Positions 1 to 10,404 of a stretch of 64,000 bases of DNA are shown here, piece by piece. A program made the translations under genes and the position numbers. Source of the stretch: Leucobacter chironomi DSM 19883. GTDB lineage: Bacteria; Actinomycetota; Actinomycetes; Actinomycetales; Microbacteriaceae. Location of the stretch: contig NZ_ATXU01000002.1 of the NCBI RefSeq assembly GCF_000421845.1, positions 248,001 through 312,000 on the forward strand, in the 5' to 3' direction. Numbering within the stretch: the first letter of the stretch is position 1; every line of letters starts with the position of its first letter. The notes below the pieces were generated by a model, which did no database searches, was not told where the DNA came from, and saw nothing but the letters and a program-made list of their open reading frames with translations.

Positions 1-1866
1 CTGAGCGTGGGCGCCCGTGCGCGAGAGCACATCCTCGGTGTCGGCGGCCTCGCGCGCGAGCATCTCGGTGATGTCGCCGATCTTCTTGCGCAGCGGCTGC
101 GGGTCGATGCCGCGTTCGGCGTTGTAGGCTTGCTGGATCTCACGCCGGCGGTTGGTCTCGTCGATCGCCTCGCGCATGGAGCGGGTGACGGTGTCGGCGT
201 ACATGTGCACCTGGCCCGACACGTTTCGGGCGGCGCGGCCGATCGTCTGGATGAGCGAGGTGGAGGAGCGCAGGAAGCCCTCCTTGTCGGCGTCGAGGAT
301 CGCCACGAGCGAAACCTCGGGGAGGTCGAGGCCCTCGCGCAACAGGTTGATGCCGACCAGTACGTCGTAGACGCCCGCGCGCAGCTCGGTGAGCAGTTCG
401 ACGCGGCGCAGCGTGTCGACATCGGAGTGCAGGTAGCGCACCCGGATGCCGGCCTCCTCCATGAAGGTGGTGAGCTGCTCGGCCATCTTCTTCGTGAGGG
501 TGGTGACGAGCACGCGCTCGTCGCGCTCGGCGCGCACTCGCACCTCTTCGAGGAGGTCGTCGATCTGGCCCTGGGAGGGCTTGACCACGATCTCCGGGTC
601 GATGAGACCGGTGGGACGGATGATCTGCTCGACGACGCCGTCGGCGCGATCCATCTCGTAGCGGCCGGGGGTGGCCGAAAGGTACACGGTCTGGCCGACG
701 CGCTCCTTGAACTCGTCGAACTTCAGCGGCCGGTTGTCGAGCGCGCTCGGCAGACGGAAACCGTGGTCCACGAGCGTGCGCTTGCGGGATGCGTCGCCCT
801 CGAACATGGCACCGATCTGCGGCACGGTCACGTGCGACTCGTCGATCACCACGAGGAAGTCGTCGGGGAAGTAGTCGAGCAGGCAGTGCGGGGCCTCCCC
901 CGGCTGGCGGCCGTCGATGTGGCGCGAGTAGTTCTCGATGCCCGAGCAGAAGCCGATCTGCTCCATCATCTCGAGGTCGAAGGTGGTGCGCATGCGCAGG
1001 CGCTGCTCTTCGACCAGCTTGTTCTGCTGCTTGAGCTCGCGGGTGCGACCGTCGAGCTCCTCGGCGATCGTGTCCATGGCGCGGTTCATCACATTGCGGC
1101 TCGCGACGTAGTGCGAGCCGGGGAAGACGGATACCGTCTCGACCTGCTTGATCACGTCGCCGGTGACCGGGTGGAGATAGTAGAGCGCCTCGATCTCGTC
1201 GCCGAAGAACTCGATGCGGATCGCCAGCTCCTCGTACATGGGGATAATTTCGACGGTGTCGCCGCGCACCCGGAAGTTGCCGCGCACGAACTCGATGTCG
1301 TTGCGTTGATACTGCATATCGACGAAGCGCCGCAGCAGCACATCGCGATCGAGCGTGTCGCCCACCACGAGCGGCACCATCGCCTCGTAGTACTCTTCCG
1401 GCTTGCCGAGGCCGTAGATGCACGAGACGGTGGAGACGACCACTACGTCGCGGCGGGAGAGCAGCGCGTTGGTGGTGGAGTGGCGCAGGCGCTCGACCTC
1501 GGAGTTGATCGAGGAGTCTTTCTCGATGAAGGTGTCGGTCTGCGGCACGTAGGCCTCGGGCTGGTAGTAGTCGTAGTAGCTCACGAAATATTCGACGGCG
1601 TTGTGGGGCATGAGCTCTTTGAACTCGTTCGCCAGCTGCGCCGCGAGGGTCTTGTTGTGGGCCAGGATGAGAGTGGGGCGCTGCACCTGCTCGATGAGCC
1701 AGGCGGTCGTGGCGGACTTGCCGGTGCCGGTGGCGCCGAGCAGCACGATGTCGGTCTCGCCCGCGTTGATGCGCCCGGCCAGCTCTTCGATGGCCGCCGG
1801 CTGATCGCCGCTGGGCTCGTACTCGCTGACCACTTCGAAGGGGCGAACGCTGCGCGTGGGTTCCAT
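1..1866 (-). CDS. uvrB: UvrABC system protein B, 3' end cut by the window edge
   Basis: UvrB is the damage-verification helicase of nucleotide excision repair; it is loaded by UvrA and then recruits UvrC. The start reads [20 protein letters not shown], followed by DQPAAIEEL and a Walker A loop, GATGTGKS, near residue 40. These are typical UvrB N-terminal landmarks. About 622 codons are in view, so roughly the last tenth of the protein lies outside the window. An in-frame ATG also exists 10 codons upstream at base 1896; it falls inside the repeated motif AATGTCAGTGGT, so ATG 1866 is preferred because it gives the usual family N-terminus. No operon partner is visible: the next gene on this strand lies upstream and ends 73 bases away. 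Confidence 0.96.
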   Translation of the reverse strand, partial: MEPTRSVRPFEVVSEYEPSGDQPAAIEELAGRINAGETDIVLLGATGTGKSATTAWLIEQVQRPTLILAHNKTLAAQLANEFKELMPHNAVEYFVSYYDYYQPEAYVPQTDTFIEKDSSINSEVERLRHSTTNALLSRRDVVVVSTVSCIYGLGKPEEYYEAMVPLVVGDTLDRDVLLRRFVDMQYQRNDIEFVRGNFRVRGDTVEIIPMYEELAIRIEFFGDEIEALYYLHPVTGDVIKQVETVSVFPGSHYVASRNVMNRAMDTIAEELDGRTRELKQQNKLVEEQRLRMRTTFDLEMMEQIGFCSGIENYSRHIDGRQPGEAPHCLLDYFPDDFLVVIDESHVTVPQIGAMFEGDASRKRTLVDHGFRLPSALDNRPLKFDEFKERVGQTVYLSATPGRYEMDRADGVVEQIIRPTGLIDPEIVVKPSQGQIDDLLEEVRVRAERDERVLVTTLTKKMAEQLTTFMEEAGIRVRYLHSDVDTLRRVELLTELRAGVYDVLVGINLLREGLDLPEVSLVAILDADKEGFLRSSTSLIQTIGRAARNVSGQVHMYADTVTRSMREAIDETNRRREIQQAYNAERGIDPQPLRKKIGDITEMLAREAADTEDVLSRTGAHAQ

Positions 1867-1885
1867 GATTCCGAGGGTACTCGGC

Positions 1886-1897
1886 ACCACTGACATT
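1886..1897 (-). repeat. AATGTCAGTGGT motif, copy 1 (ahead of uvrB)
   Basis: The exact 12-mer AATGTCAGTGGT, read on the minus strand, lies 20 bases upstream of the uvrB ATG. It is one of four exact copies in the window, all in the same orientation and all upstream of minus-strand genes. Function unknown. Confidence 0.7.
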
Positions 1898-1938
1898 CTC
1901 GCGTCGGTTCGCGGGAGGCGGATGCCGGACCTGGCGCC

Positions 1939-3144
1939 TCAGGCCGCGTCGAAGCTCGCGGGCAGCGGCAGATTGCCCACGCCGGTCACCCGCACCGCGT
2001 CGAGTCCCTGCCAGCGCGCCGCGTTCGCCAGCAGCGACACCGCGGTCTCCGCAGTACGCGCAGGCGCCCGATCCTCCATCCACGCGGCCTGCACCAGCAG
2101 CGCGCCGCGCTCCCCCGGCTTCCGGGGCCGATCCGCCTTCAGATCGATGCGGCCGGCGAGCCGGCCGCCCACCATCAGCGGCAGGCAGTAGTAGCCGTAG
2201 CGCCGCTTCTCCTTCGGCGTGTAGATCTCGATGCGGTAGTGGAAATCGAACACGCGCTCGGCCCGCGGCCTGAACCACACCACCGGGTCGAACGGGGTCA
2301 GCAGCGCGTCAGGGGCGAGCCGCGCAGGCACACGGGCATCCCGGTGCAGCCAGGCCGTCTCGGGTGAACCGTCGCCCCGAAGCCACCCGGAGACGGCCAC
2401 CGGGATCAGGGCCCCCTGCTCCTCCAAGCCCTGCACCGCCGCACGCGCATCGGCAGGCTTCAGCCGGTGATAGTCGGCGAGATCCGCGAGCGTCGCGACC
2501 CCGAGAGAGCGGGCCGCCTGCTCTACGAGCGCGCGCTGCGCCTCCTCCCGGCCCACCGGTTGCAGCGCCTCGGCGGGCAGCACCTGCTCGGCGAGCGCGT
2601 AGCGCCGCTGGAACCCCTCACGGCCCGCAGCAGCCACCTCGCCCCAGGCGAACAGCATCTCCACTGCGAGCTTCGTGTCGCTCCAGTCCCACCACGGCCC
2701 GCGACCACTGCGCGGACCGTCCTCCAGCTCGCGCACGAACTGCGGGCCGTCCGAGGCGAGCGCCGACCGCACCTGATCGATCGTCGGCGCCAGCGCCTCG
2801 GCGCGACCATCGCGGCGGTAGCGGTCGCGGAACTCGCCCATGCGCCACCCGAACAGCGCCCGATCGCGCACCGGAATGAACGCCGCCTCGTGCGCCCAGT
2901 ACTCCGTGAACTCGCCGTCGCGCCACAGATGACGGTCGAGCGCCGCCGCGTCGTAACCGCCGTGGCGGGAGAACACGGGCAGGTAGTGGCTGCGGGCGAA
3001 CACGTTCACCGAATCGATCTGCAGCACGTGCAGTGCGTCGAGCGCGGCGTCGAACGGGCGCCGCCGACGTAGCCGCGGCGCGTTCGAGAACCCCTGGGCC
3101 GCGAGCCCGACGCGTCGCGCCTCGGCGGCGCTCAGGGAATCCAC
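1939..3144 (-). CDS. YcaQ/AlkX-type winged-helix DNA glycosylase
   Basis: A 401-residue protein of the HTH_42 (YcaQ/AlkZ) family, which unhooks DNA interstrand crosslinks and removes bulky alkylated bases. The family active site is a Q-x-D or Q-x-Q motif near the N-terminus; here it is QID at residues 42-44 (LQIDSVN), the form typical of the YcaQ/AlkX branch. Other family marks are YWAHEAAFIP (about residue 82) and YCLPLMVGGRLAGR (about residue 310). The start is GTG, 10 bases after the ndk stop codon, so the two genes are probably co-transcribed. Standing beside uvrB, it forms a small DNA-repair neighbourhood. The substrate range cannot be read from sequence. Confidence 0.85.
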   Translation of the reverse strand: MDSLSAAEARRVGLAAQGFSNAPRLRRRRPFDAALDALHVLQIDSVNVFARSHYLPVFSRHGGYDAAALDRHLWRDGEFTEYWAHEAAFIPVRDRALFGWRMGEFRDRYRRDGRAEALAPTIDQVRSALASDGPQFVRELEDGPRSGRGPWWDWSDTKLAVEMLFAWGEVAAAGREGFQRRYALAEQVLPAEALQPVGREEAQRALVEQAARSLGVATLADLADYHRLKPADARAAVQGLEEQGALIPVAVSGWLRGDGSPETAWLHRDARVPARLAPDALLTPFDPVVWFRPRAERVFDFHYRIEIYTPKEKRRYGYYCLPLMVGGRLAGRIDLKADRPRKPGERGALLVQAAWMEDRAPARTAETAVSLLANAARWQGLDAVRVTGVGNLPLPASFDAA

Positions 3145-3154
3145 GAGCGTGGAA

Positions 3155-3571
3155 TCAGGCGAACCAGAGCCCGAGCTCGCGCTCGGCGGACAGCGTGGAA
3201 TCGCTGCCGTGCACGAGGTTCTGCTGCACCTTCAGACCCCAGTCGCGGCCGAGATCGCCGCGGATCGTGCCAGGGGCGGCGGCGGTCGGATCGGTGGCGC
3301 CCGCCAGTGAACGGAAGCCCTCGATCACACGCTCGCCCTGGGCGCGAACCGCTACCACGGGGCCCGAGCCCATGAACTCGATGAGCGGCTCGTAGAAGGG
3401 CTTGCCCTCATGCTCGGCGTAGTGGGCGGCCAGCAGCTCGCGATCCGCGTGCACCATGCGCAGATCGGCGATGGTGTACCCCTTCGCCTCGATGCGGCGC
3501 AGGATCTCTCCGGTGAGGCCGCGGGCCACGCCGTCGGGCTTCACCAGGATGAGGGTCTCTTCAGCGGACAT
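3155..3571 (-). CDS. ndk: Nucleoside diphosphate kinase
   Basis: A 138-residue enzyme that transfers the gamma phosphate of ATP to NDPs through a phosphohistidine. It has the complete NDK layout: ETLILVKPDGVARG at the N-terminus, MGSGPVVAV in the middle, and the active-site histidine at residue 121 in NLVHGSDS. Length is normal for a bacterial NDK. The ATG is preceded by a GGAGCG ribosome-binding site. It lies 84 bases after the DUF4233 gene and 10 bases before the glycosylase gene. Confidence 0.97.
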   Translation of the reverse strand: MSAEETLILVKPDGVARGLTGEILRRIEAKGYTIADLRMVHADRELLAAHYAEHEGKPFYEPLIEFMGSGPVVAVRAQGERVIEGFRSLAGATDPTAAAPGTIRGDLGRDWGLKVQQNLVHGSDSTLSAERELGLWFA

Positions 3572-3655
3572 GCACGCTCCTTCGGTACAGGGTCGGCGGG
3601 GTGCGTGTCACCCCGCCACAGATTCTATCGAGGCCGCAGACCCGGCGAGACGCCG

Positions 3656-4162
3656 TCACCCGCCCTGCGCGGCGATCCAGGCCGCACGGTCGCGGTCGAT
3701 CTGGGCGCCCTTCACCATGCAGTAGACCCAGAGCGCCGTGAACACCAGCCCCACCAGCAGAGCCATGGGCAACAGGATCGCGGTCGCGAGCATGAGGGCG
3801 TGCACCACCCAGCCGAGGATGATCCCCACCCGGCCCGTGCGCATGAGACCCAGCGCCACGATGATGAGCAGCCCGAGGCCGCCGCCGATGACGAGGCCGA
3901 GCTCGCGAGGCTCCAAGGTGCTGAGACCGAAAAGCGAAAGGCCGATCAGGACGACGACGATGAGTTCGAAGCCGAGCACGATCGAGGCGAGCGCCTTCTG
4001 AGTGGACTGGCCGCCGCGGCGCGCACCCGCCACGCGCATCGCCGAGTTGTGGGCCATTGTCTCCGAGGGCGAGAGTTGCAGCTCCTCGGGGGATTCCGGG
4101 TTCACCGGGTTCTCCGATCCGCTGTTCACGCCGTCGGCGGGGCCGGTGCGCTTGTCGGTCAT
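3656..4162 (-). CDS. DUF4233 membrane protein coupled to folC
   Basis: A 168-residue protein. The first 50 residues or so are polar and rich in P, E and S; the rest holds about four hydrophobic segments (ALASIVLGFELIVVVLIG, LGLVIGGGLGLLIIVAL, a segment around VHALMLATAILL, and LVGLVFTALWVYC). This matches DUF4233, which in actinobacteria sits directly behind folC and before ndk, as here. Its ATG overlaps the folC stop by four bases (ATGA), which implies translational coupling. Its role is not known; the conserved linkage with folate polyglutamylation is the only clue. Confidence 0.8.
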   Translation of the reverse strand: MTDKRTGPADGVNSGSENPVNPESPEELQLSPSETMAHNSAMRVAGARRGGQSTQKALASIVLGFELIVVVLIGLSLFGLSTLEPRELGLVIGGGLGLLIIVALGLMRTGRVGIILGWVVHALMLATAILLPMALLVGLVFTALWVYCMVKGAQIDRDRAAWIAAQGG

Positions 4163-5514
4163 GCGATGCCCCAGCCCTCGGCGCGGGCGTGCGCGATCGC
4201 CTCGCCCGCGAGCAGCACCGAGCCGACGACGAGCACACCGCGCCCCTCGGCGCGGCCGGCCCAGGCGCGGGCTTCGTCGAGCGCTTCGGGCAAGCCGTCC
4301 GCGATCTCGATCGGCGTATCCGGGATCGCCTCCTCTGCGACCTCGCGCAGCGCCGAGGCGTCGAGCGAGCGCGGCGACTCGACGGGGGTGACGGTGACAC
4401 GGTGCGCGATCGGCGCGAGCGCGCGCAGCAGCCCGAAGGCATCCTTCTCTTCGAGCACGCCCGCAACGAGGGCCAGCTCCTCGAAGTTGAACGACTCGGC
4501 GACGGCCCGCGCGAGCGCCTCGGCGCCGTGCGGATTGTGCGCTGCGTCAACGTAGACCGCCGGGTCGGTGCCGATGAGCTGCAGACGGCCGGGGGAGGTG
4601 AGCTGGCCGAGGCCCTCGTCGAGCACCTCCTCGGGAACGGGGCGCTCCGCGCCGAAGAACACCTCGACGGCCGTGACGGCGAGCGTGACGTTCTCGGCCT
4701 GGTGCCGGCCGAACAGCGGCACGAAGGCCGGATCGTAGGGGCGGCCGGTGATGCCGACGAACTGGATCTGGCGGCCGCCCACGGCGACCCGATCTTCGAT
4801 GAGACGGAAGTCGCGCCCCTGCACGATGAGGGGCGCGCCGGCTCGTTCGGCGGCGTCTTCGAGCTCGGCCAGCGCCTCGGGCGCCTGCTCGGCCGACACG
4901 ACGGCGGTGCCCCGCTTCACGATGCCGGCCTTGGTGCGCGCGATGGTCTCGATGTCGGGGCCGAGGATCGCCGTGTGATCGAGATCGATGGGCGTAAAGA
5001 CGGCGACACGGGCGTCGGCGATGTTGGTCGCGTCCCACTCCCCGCCCATGCCGACCTCGATGACAGCCACCTCGACGGGGGCGTCGGCGAAGGCAGCGTA
5101 GGCCAGCACTGCGAGCGCTTCGAAAAAGGTGATCGGACCCTGGCCGTCGGCGGCGAGTTCGGCGTCGACCACGTCGAGCGGCAGCCGCAGCTCGTCCCAA
5201 GCCGAGGCGAGAACGGTGCCGTCGATCGGGGCGCCGTCGATCTGGAAGCGCTCCGTGAAATCGACGAGGTGCGGGCTCGTGAAGAGGCCGGTGCGCAGAC
5301 CGTGCGCGCGCAGCAGCGACTCGATGGCGCGGCTCGTGGAGGTCTTGCCGTTGGTGCCGGCGATCTGGATCACCGGGTACGACAGCTGCGGGCTGCCCGC
5401 GAGCTCGGCGAGCCGGCGCACCGGTTCGATGCGCGGGCGAGGGCTCGCCTCGCCGACGCGGGTGAGCAGTTCTTCGTAGACGCGCGCGGCGGCGTCGGCG
5501 TTCATCGGGTTCAC
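4159..5514 (-). CDS. folC: Bifunctional folylpolyglutamate / dihydrofolate synthase
   Basis: A Mur-ligase-family enzyme that adds glutamate to dihydropteroate and to tetrahydrofolates, trapping folates in the cell. The 451 residues include the ATP loop [14 protein letters not shown] near residue 50, [14 protein letters not shown], the [14 protein letters not shown] segment and [14 protein letters not shown], all expected of FolC. The GTG start overlaps the ileS stop (GTGA), so translation is coupled to ileS. An ATG three codons further in is an alternative start. Confidence 0.95.
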   Translation of the reverse strand: MNPMNADAAARVYEELLTRVGEASPRPRIEPVRRLAELAGSPQLSYPVIQIAGTNGKTSTSRAIESLLRAHGLRTGLFTSPHLVDFTERFQIDGAPIDGTVLASAWDELRLPLDVVDAELAADGQGPITFFEALAVLAYAAFADAPVEVAVIEVGMGGEWDATNIADARVAVFTPIDLDHTAILGPDIETIARTKAGIVKRGTAVVSAEQAPEALAELEDAAERAGAPLIVQGRDFRLIEDRVAVGGRQIQFVGITGRPYDPAFVPLFGRHQAENVTLAVTAVEVFFGAERPVPEEVLDEGLGQLTSPGRLQLIGTDPAVYVDAAHNPHGAEALARAVAESFNFEELALVAGVLEEKDAFGLLRALAPIAHRVTVTPVESPRSLDASALREVAEEAIPDTPIEIADGLPEALDEARAWAGRAEGRGVLVVGSVLLAGEAIAHARAEGWGIA

Positions 5515-8500
5515 TCTGCGTCCTGCTTCCAGTGCTCGGTGACATCGATCGTGATGACGAGCGGATCCTTGCCCGTGCCGAGCGCGTCGGCACGAGAGAT
5601 GAACACCCCGGGGCCGGTCTCGGGCAGCGCGGTCAGCAGCTCGGCGAACTCGTCAGAGGGCAGGGCGCTGGCGGCGAACCCGACCGCCAGCGTCTCCGCT
5701 GCGATGAGCTCGGCGTGCGCTTCGAGGGCGTTCGCGTGGTCGGGCGTCGCGTTCAGGGCGAGCACGATGCGGTCGCTCACGTCGAGGCCGGCGTTCTTGC
5801 GAGCCTCCTGTACGGCGCGGATCGCGTCGCGCGCGATGCCCTCGGCCTCGAGCTCAGCGGTGGTCTCGGTCGAGAGCAGGATGAAGCCGCCGCCGGGGAT
5901 CAGCGAGAGCGCGGGGCCGCCGTCGGAGCCCGCCGCATCACCGGCGCCGGCGCTCAGCGTCAGCTCGTACTCGTGGGGCTCCAGCGCGATGCCGCCGGCC
6001 ACCACCACGCCGGCCTCCTCGGACCAGTCGCCCGACTTCGCGGCCTTGATGGCCTGCTGCACCTGCTTGCCGAGCCGCGGGCCCGCGGCCCGCGCGTTGA
6101 CCGCGAGGGTCTGCACGATGCCGTGTTCTTCGGCGCTCGTCTCGGTCTGCTGCACGAGACGCACGGCCTTGACGTTGAGCTCGTCGCGCAGGATGCCTGC
6201 GAAGGGCTCCAGGGCCTGCGGGCGGGCCGTGACGACTGTGAGTTCGGCGAGCGGCAGTCGCACGCGCAGACGGCGGGCCTTGCGCAGCGCGAGCGCCTGA
6301 GAGGTGATGAGGCGCACCTCGTCCATGGCCGCGACGAGCTCGTCGTCGACGGGGAACGCGTCGGCGGCGGGCCAGTCCTCCAGGTGCACCGAGCGGCCGT
6401 TGCTCGCGCCGTCGGTGTAGCCGAGGCCCCGCCACAGCTCCTCCGTGACGAGCGGGGCGAGCGGGGCGGCCACCCGCGCCACGGTCTCGAGTACCGTGTA
6501 CAGGGTGTCGAATGCCTGCTGGTTATCGGGCTTGCCGTTCTCGCCGTGTACGCCCTCCCAGAAGCGGTCTCGCGAGCGACGCACGTACCAGTTGGTGAGC
6601 ACCTCGGCGTAGGCTCGCAGCGCCTCGGCGGCCGAAGTGGTGTCGAGCCCTTCGAGGTGGGCCTCGACGTCGCGCACGAGCCGCCCGGTCTTCGCGAGGA
6701 TGTAGCGGTCGAGGGGGTCGCTCGAATCGGTGCGCCACTCCCCCGTCGCGCCGTCGGCGTTGGCGTAGAGGCTGAAGAAGTACCAGGTGCTCCAGAGCGG
6801 CAGGATGAACTGGCGCACGCCCTCGCGGATGCCCTCCTCGGTGACGATGAGGTTGCCGCCGCGCACCACGGGCGACGCCATGAGGAACCAGCGCATGGCA
6901 TCCGAGCCGTCGCGGTCGAACACCTCGTTCACGTCGGGGTAGTTGCGCAGGCTCTTCGACATCTTGTTGCCGTCGCTGCCGAGCACGATGCCGTGGCTGA
7001 CCACGTTCTTGAACGCCGGGCGGTCGAAGAGCGCCGTGGCGAGCACGTGCTGCACGTAGAACCAGCCGCGGGTCTGCCCGATGTACTCGACGATGAAGTC
7101 GGCGGGCTGGTGCGTGTCGAACCACTCCTGGTTCTCGAAGGGGTAGTGCACCTGGGCGAACGGCATGGAGGCGGAGTCGAACCAGACGTCGAGGACGTCC
7201 TCGATGCGGCGCATCGTCGACTTGCCCGTGGGGTCGTCGGGGTTCGGCCGCGTCAGCGAGTCGATGTAGGGACGATGCAGATCCACCTCGCCGGAGGCGC
7301 CGCGCGGCAGCTCGCCGAAGTCGCGCTCGAGCTCGGCGATCGAGCCGTACACGTCGACGCGGGGGTACTCCGGGTCGTCGCTCTTCCAGACCGGGATCGG
7401 GCTGCCCCAGAAGCGGTTGCGGCTGATCGACCAGTCGCGCGCACCCTCGAGCCACTTGCCGAACTGGCCGTGCTTCACGTTCTCGGGTACCCACGTGATC
7501 TGCTCATTCGTCTCGATCATGCGCTGCTTGAGATCGGTGACGCGCACGAACCAGCTCGAGACGGCCTTGTAGATGAGCGGGTTGCGGCAGCGCCAGCAGT
7601 GCGGGTAAGAGTGCTCGTAGCTCGCCTCGCGCAGCAGGCGGCCGCGCTCGCGCATCAGCCGGATCAGCGGACGGTTGGCGTCCATCCAGAGCTGGCCCGC
7701 CACATCGGAGACGGCCTTCAGGAAGCGGCCGCCGTCGTCGACGCTCACGATGACGGGGATGCCGGCGGCGGCGGTGATGCGCATATCGTCTTCGCCGTAG
7801 GCGGAGGCCTGGTGCACGATGCCCGTGCCGTCGCCCGTCGAGACGTAGTCGTCGACGAGGATCTGCCAGGCGTTCTCGGTGCCCCACTCCTCGGCGTCGG
7901 CGTAGTAGTCGAAGACCCGCTCGTAGCGCACGCCGGCCAGTTCGGCGCCCGGCAGCGTGCGCACGGCGGCCTCGCGTGCGGCGTCGGCCGACTCGTAGCC
8001 GAGATCCTTCGCGTGGTTGCCGACCAGCTCGCCGGCGAGCAGGTATCGGGCCTCGCCGGGGGCTCCCCCGTCGGCGGCGCCGGCCGGGCCCGCAGGCACG
8101 ACCGCGTAGGCGATCTCCGGGCCGACCGCGAGCGCGAGGTTGGTGGGCAGGGTCCAGGGCGTGGTCGTCCAGGCCAGGGCGCGCACGCCCTGCAGGCCCA
8201 GCTCAGCGGCGCGCTCTCCCGTGAGGGGGAAGGTGACGGTCACCGAGGGGTCCTGTCGCATCTGGTAGACGTCGTCGTCCATGCGCAGCTCGTGGTTCGA
8301 CAGCGGGGTCTCGTCGCGCCAGCAGTAGGGCAGGATGCGCGAGCCCTCGTAGGCGAGGCCCCGATCGTAGAGCTGCTTGAACGCCCAGATGACGCTCTCC
8401 ATGTAGTCGAGGTTGAGCGTCTTGTAGTCGTTCTCGAAGTCGACCCAGCGGGCCTGGCGGGTGACGTACTCCTGCCACTCGCGGGTGTACTGCAGCACCG

Positions 8501-8936
8501 ACTCACGGGCCTCCTCGTTGAAGGCGGCCACGCCCATCTGTTCGATCTCGGCCTTCTCGGTGATGCCCAGCTGCTTCATCGCCTCGAGCTCGGCGGGGAG
8601 GCCGTGGGTGTCCCAGCCGAAGCGTCGCTCGACCTTCTTGCCGCGCATGGTCTGGAAACGCGGGAACACGTCCTTGGCGTAGCCGGTGAGGAGGTGGCCG
8701 TAGTGGGGCAGGCCGTTCGCGAAGGGAGGGCCGTCGTTGAAGACCCACTCCTCGTGGCCCTCGCGGCGGCGAATCGACTCGCGGAAGGTGTCGTCGCGCT
8801 TCCAGAACTCGAGCACCTGCTGCTCGATCTCGGGGAGCCGCGGTGACGGGCTCACGCCGGCGGGGACCGCCTGCGCGTCAGCGGGCGACGAAGCGCCGGA
8901 AGGGCTGGTTCCGGTCGACTGCTGGGGGTACGGCAT
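5511..8936 (-). CDS. ileS: Isoleucyl-tRNA synthetase
   Basis: A class I aminoacyl-tRNA synthetase charging tRNA-Ile. With the ATG at 8936 (MPYPQQ) it has 1,141 residues. That start is chosen because AGGAGCG lies just upstream; an in-frame ATG at 8993 would begin inside the AATGTCAGTGGT repeat and has no ribosome-binding site. The HIGH-type motif is HYGH in [14 protein letters not shown], the CP1 editing domain follows, and the KMSKS loop is intact in [13 protein letters not shown]. The length and the extended C-terminal anticodon-binding region fit the long actinobacterial/eukaryotic-like IleRS type, which is known to be less mupirocin-sensitive; resistance here is inferred, not shown. Expression is controlled by the T-box leader upstream. 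Confidence 0.97.
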   Translation of the reverse strand: MPYPQQSTGTSPSGASSPADAQAVPAGVSPSPRLPEIEQQVLEFWKRDDTFRESIRRREGHEEWVFNDGPPFANGLPHYGHLLTGYAKDVFPRFQTMRGKKVERRFGWDTHGLPAELEAMKQLGITEKAEIEQMGVAAFNEEARESVLQYTREWQEYVTRQARWVDFENDYKTLNLDYMESVIWAFKQLYDRGLAYEGSRILPYCWRDETPLSNHELRMDDDVYQMRQDPSVTVTFPLTGERAAELGLQGVRALAWTTTPWTLPTNLALAVGPEIAYAVVPAGPAGAADGGAPGEARYLLAGELVGNHAKDLGYESADAAREAAVRTLPGAELAGVRYERVFDYYADAEEWGTENAWQILVDDYVSTGDGTGIVHQASAYGEDDMRITAAAGIPVIVSVDDGGRFLKAVSDVAGQLWMDANRPLIRLMRERGRLLREASYEHSYPHCWRCRNPLIYKAVSSWFVRVTDLKQRMIETNEQITWVPENVKHGQFGKWLEGARDWSISRNRFWGSPIPVWKSDDPEYPRVDVYGSIAELERDFGELPRGASGEVDLHRPYIDSLTRPNPDDPTGKSTMRRIEDVLDVWFDSASMPFAQVHYPFENQEWFDTHQPADFIVEYIGQTRGWFYVQHVLATALFDRPAFKNVVSHGIVLGSDGNKMSKSLRNYPDVNEVFDRDGSDAMRWFLMASPVVRGGNLIVTEEGIREGVRQFILPLWSTWYFFSLYANADGATGEWRTDSSDPLDRYILAKTGRLVRDVEAHLEGLDTTSAAEALRAYAEVLTNWYVRRSRDRFWEGVHGENGKPDNQQAFDTLYTVLETVARVAAPLAPLVTEELWRGLGYTDGASNGRSVHLEDWPAADAFPVDDELVAAMDEVRLITSQALALRKARRLRVRLPLAELTVVTARPQALEPFAGILRDELNVKAVRLVQQTETSAEEHGIVQTLAVNARAAGPRLGKQVQQAIKAAKSGDWSEEAGVVVAGGIALEPHEYELTLSAGAGDAAGSDGGPALSLIPGGGFILLSTETTAELEAEGIARDAIRAVQEARKNAGLDVSDRIVLALNATPDHANALEAHAELIAAETLAVGFAASALPSDEFAELLTALPETGPGVFISRADALGTGKDPLVITIDVTEHWKQDAE

Positions 8937-8982
8937 TGCTCGCTCCTGGCTTCTCGGTCTGTCTGCCGCCAGTCTGACTGAG

Positions 8983-8994
8983 ACCACTGACATT
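8983..8994 (-). repeat. AATGTCAGTGGT motif, copy 2 (in the ileS leader)
   Basis: An exact copy of the 12-mer, between the T-box antiterminator sequence and the ileS ribosome-binding site, 47 bases upstream of the start codon. Same orientation as the other three copies. Confidence 0.7.
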
Positions 8995-9039
8995 GCTGGG
9001 TCTCGGTGTCGGATCGGCGGTGTGTCAGTGCCGGGACGA

Positions 9040-9222
9040 GCTCGGGGATGCTGGACCCCTCACCCGCGGTACCACCCCGCTTGCCCGGCGCGCTCGGGAG
9101 CACGCGGGCCTCTTGATTCGGCTGTGACGGGCCGTACCCGTTCGGGTCTAGTGAGTGCGCGATCCGGAAATCGCACACCGTTCTTCCGAAGACTCACCGG
9201 TGATGGCCGGATCGCAGTCGAT
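9040..9222 (-). promoter_or_regulatory. T-box leader of ileS
   Basis: On the minus strand the leader contains the T-box core GGGTGGTACCGCG (bases 9080-9067), whose TGGNACCGCG block pairs with the acceptor end of uncharged tRNA. Upstream is a compact Stem I: GCGATCCGG pairs with CCGGATCGC (ends at 9215 and 9159), enclosing an inner helix CACCG/CGGTG capped by a TCTTCGGAAGA hairpin. The 3' side of the internal loop reads TGCGATTT, which offers the Ile codon ATT as a candidate specifier. Stem I is far shorter than in Firmicutes, as known for actinobacterial ileS T-boxes, which act on translation initiation. No U-rich terminator is evident before ileS, consistent with translational control. Confidence 0.85.
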
Positions 9223-9229
9223 GAGCACC

Positions 9230-9235
9230 AGTCTA
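9230..9235 (-). promoter_or_regulatory. Probable -10 box of the ileS leader
   Basis: TAGACT on the minus strand, about 15 bases before Stem I of the T-box. The same hexamer followed by GG precedes valS. No clear -35 box is visible. Confidence 0.5.
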
Positions 9236-9283
9236 CCGCACGGTGACTCCGCCCGATCATAAGCGGGATCGCCGTGCCGGCGC

Positions 9284-10315
9284 TCATGCGTGGTGACGCA
9301 GTTGCTCTTCGAGCTCCGCGATGACCGCGTCGGTGGTGCGGGCGGCCTTCCGGCGGTTGACGAACTCCTGCACGTAGTCCATCTCGCCGCGCATCTGCTC
9401 CAGGCGGGTGAGCGCCCGGCCGAAGAGACGCTCCGAGAACTCCTCCGACTCGCGCGTGACGGCCTCGGCCTGCAGCCTCGCCGCCTCGACCAGATTGTGG
9501 GCCTTCTCGAGCGCGTCGCGGCGCTGCTGCTCCACGTACTGCTGCACGCGCGTGTGCAGCGACTCGCTCTCCTGGGAGACCTCGTAGGCGCGTCGGTTGA
9601 TCTCCGCAGCCTTCGCGTTCGACTCGTCGAGCACGGCCTGCGCCTCGCTCAGCGCGGCCTCGTGACGCTGCGCGTACTCGGCCTCCGCCTCCTCCTGACG
9701 GTGGGCGATCGAGCGCTCGGCGGCGAGCACGGCGTGCTCGGTCTCCAGACGCATGCGGTTGATCTCGGTGCGCTGCTCGTCGATCTGCTGCTTCGCGGCG
9801 GTGCGCATCTGCACGATCTCGCTCTCGGCCTCGGCCTGCAGGCGGGACACCTCGCGTTTCGCCGAAGCCAGGTTCTCGCCGGCTTCTGTGAGGCGCTTGT
9901 TGGCGAGGCTCGACATCTCAGCGGCGTGGGTCTCACTGGAGAGGCGGATCTCCTCGGCGCGCGCCGTGGCATCGCCGATCAGCTGGTTCGCGCGCGACTC
10001 GCTCTCGCGGGTGCGGCGCTGCGCCTCGGCCGCGGCCTCCGAGGCGATCTGCTCGGACTCGGCGTGCGCGTCGGTGATCATCTTCTCGGCCTGCGACTCG
10101 GCGATGCGCAGCACCTCCTCGAACTTCGAGCCGAGGCCCGAGAAGTTCGGCTTGCTCTGCTGAGCCTTCGACAGCTGCTTCTTCGCAATGTCGAGCTGCG
10201 CCTCGAGATCGAGCAGACGATCGGCGATGCCGTCGCGCTCGCTCTGCATCTGCTGCACTTTCGACTCGAAGTTGCGGAGGAGTCGATCGACAGCGTGGCG
10301 AGAGTACCCGCGCAC
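9284..10315 (-). CDS. DivIVA-like coiled-coil protein
   Basis: Predicted as 343 residues from a GTG start. The N-terminal segment (RGYSRHAVDRLLRNFES) followed by one almost unbroken coiled coil rich in E, A, Q and R to about residue 300 resembles actinobacterial DivIVA/Wag31-type cytoskeletal proteins, which mark poles or septa. The start is doubtful. In-frame codons upstream of the GTG spell EYDIPREV, which continues the DivIVA-like N-terminus, yet the open frame back to base 10411 has no ATG, GTG or TTG. Only a CTG (10363) and an ATA (10348, six bases behind AAAGAG) are available. A rare start codon or a base error is therefore possible. Confidence 0.7.
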   Translation of the reverse strand: MRGYSRHAVDRLLRNFESKVQQMQSERDGIADRLLDLEAQLDIAKKQLSKAQQSKPNFSGLGSKFEEVLRIAESQAEKMITDAHAESEQIASEAAAEAQRRTRESESRANQLIGDATARAEEIRLSSETHAAEMSSLANKRLTEAGENLASAKREVSRLQAEAESEIVQMRTAAKQQIDEQRTEINRMRLETEHAVLAAERSIAHRQEEAEAEYAQRHEAALSEAQAVLDESNAKAAEINRRAYEVSQESESLHTRVQQYVEQQRRDALEKAHNLVEAARLQAEAVTRESEEFSERLFGRALTRLEQMRGEMDYVQEFVNRRKAARTTDAVIAELEEQLRHHA

Positions 10316-10404
10316 TTCGCGGGGGATGTCATATTCGTGTAGCGATATGCTGTGCTCTTTCAGTCTGCGTGAACAGGGGTGTCGGTGCTGAGCGCTCGGT
10401 TGAG

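Noticed and set aside
7-1893. Long plus-strand open frame antisense to uvrB
   Set aside because: High-GC codon bias opens the opposite strand; the translation is rich in H, V, D, L and R with no family pattern, while the minus strand encodes UvrB.
5532-8846. 1,104-codon plus-strand frame antisense to ileS
   Set aside because: Mirror of IleRS codons; no ribosome-binding site and no recognisable domain.
8937-8993. Longer IleRS start at 8993
   Set aside because: That ATG belongs to the repeated AATGTCAGTGGT motif and has no ribosome-binding site; the ATG at 8936 has AGGAG.
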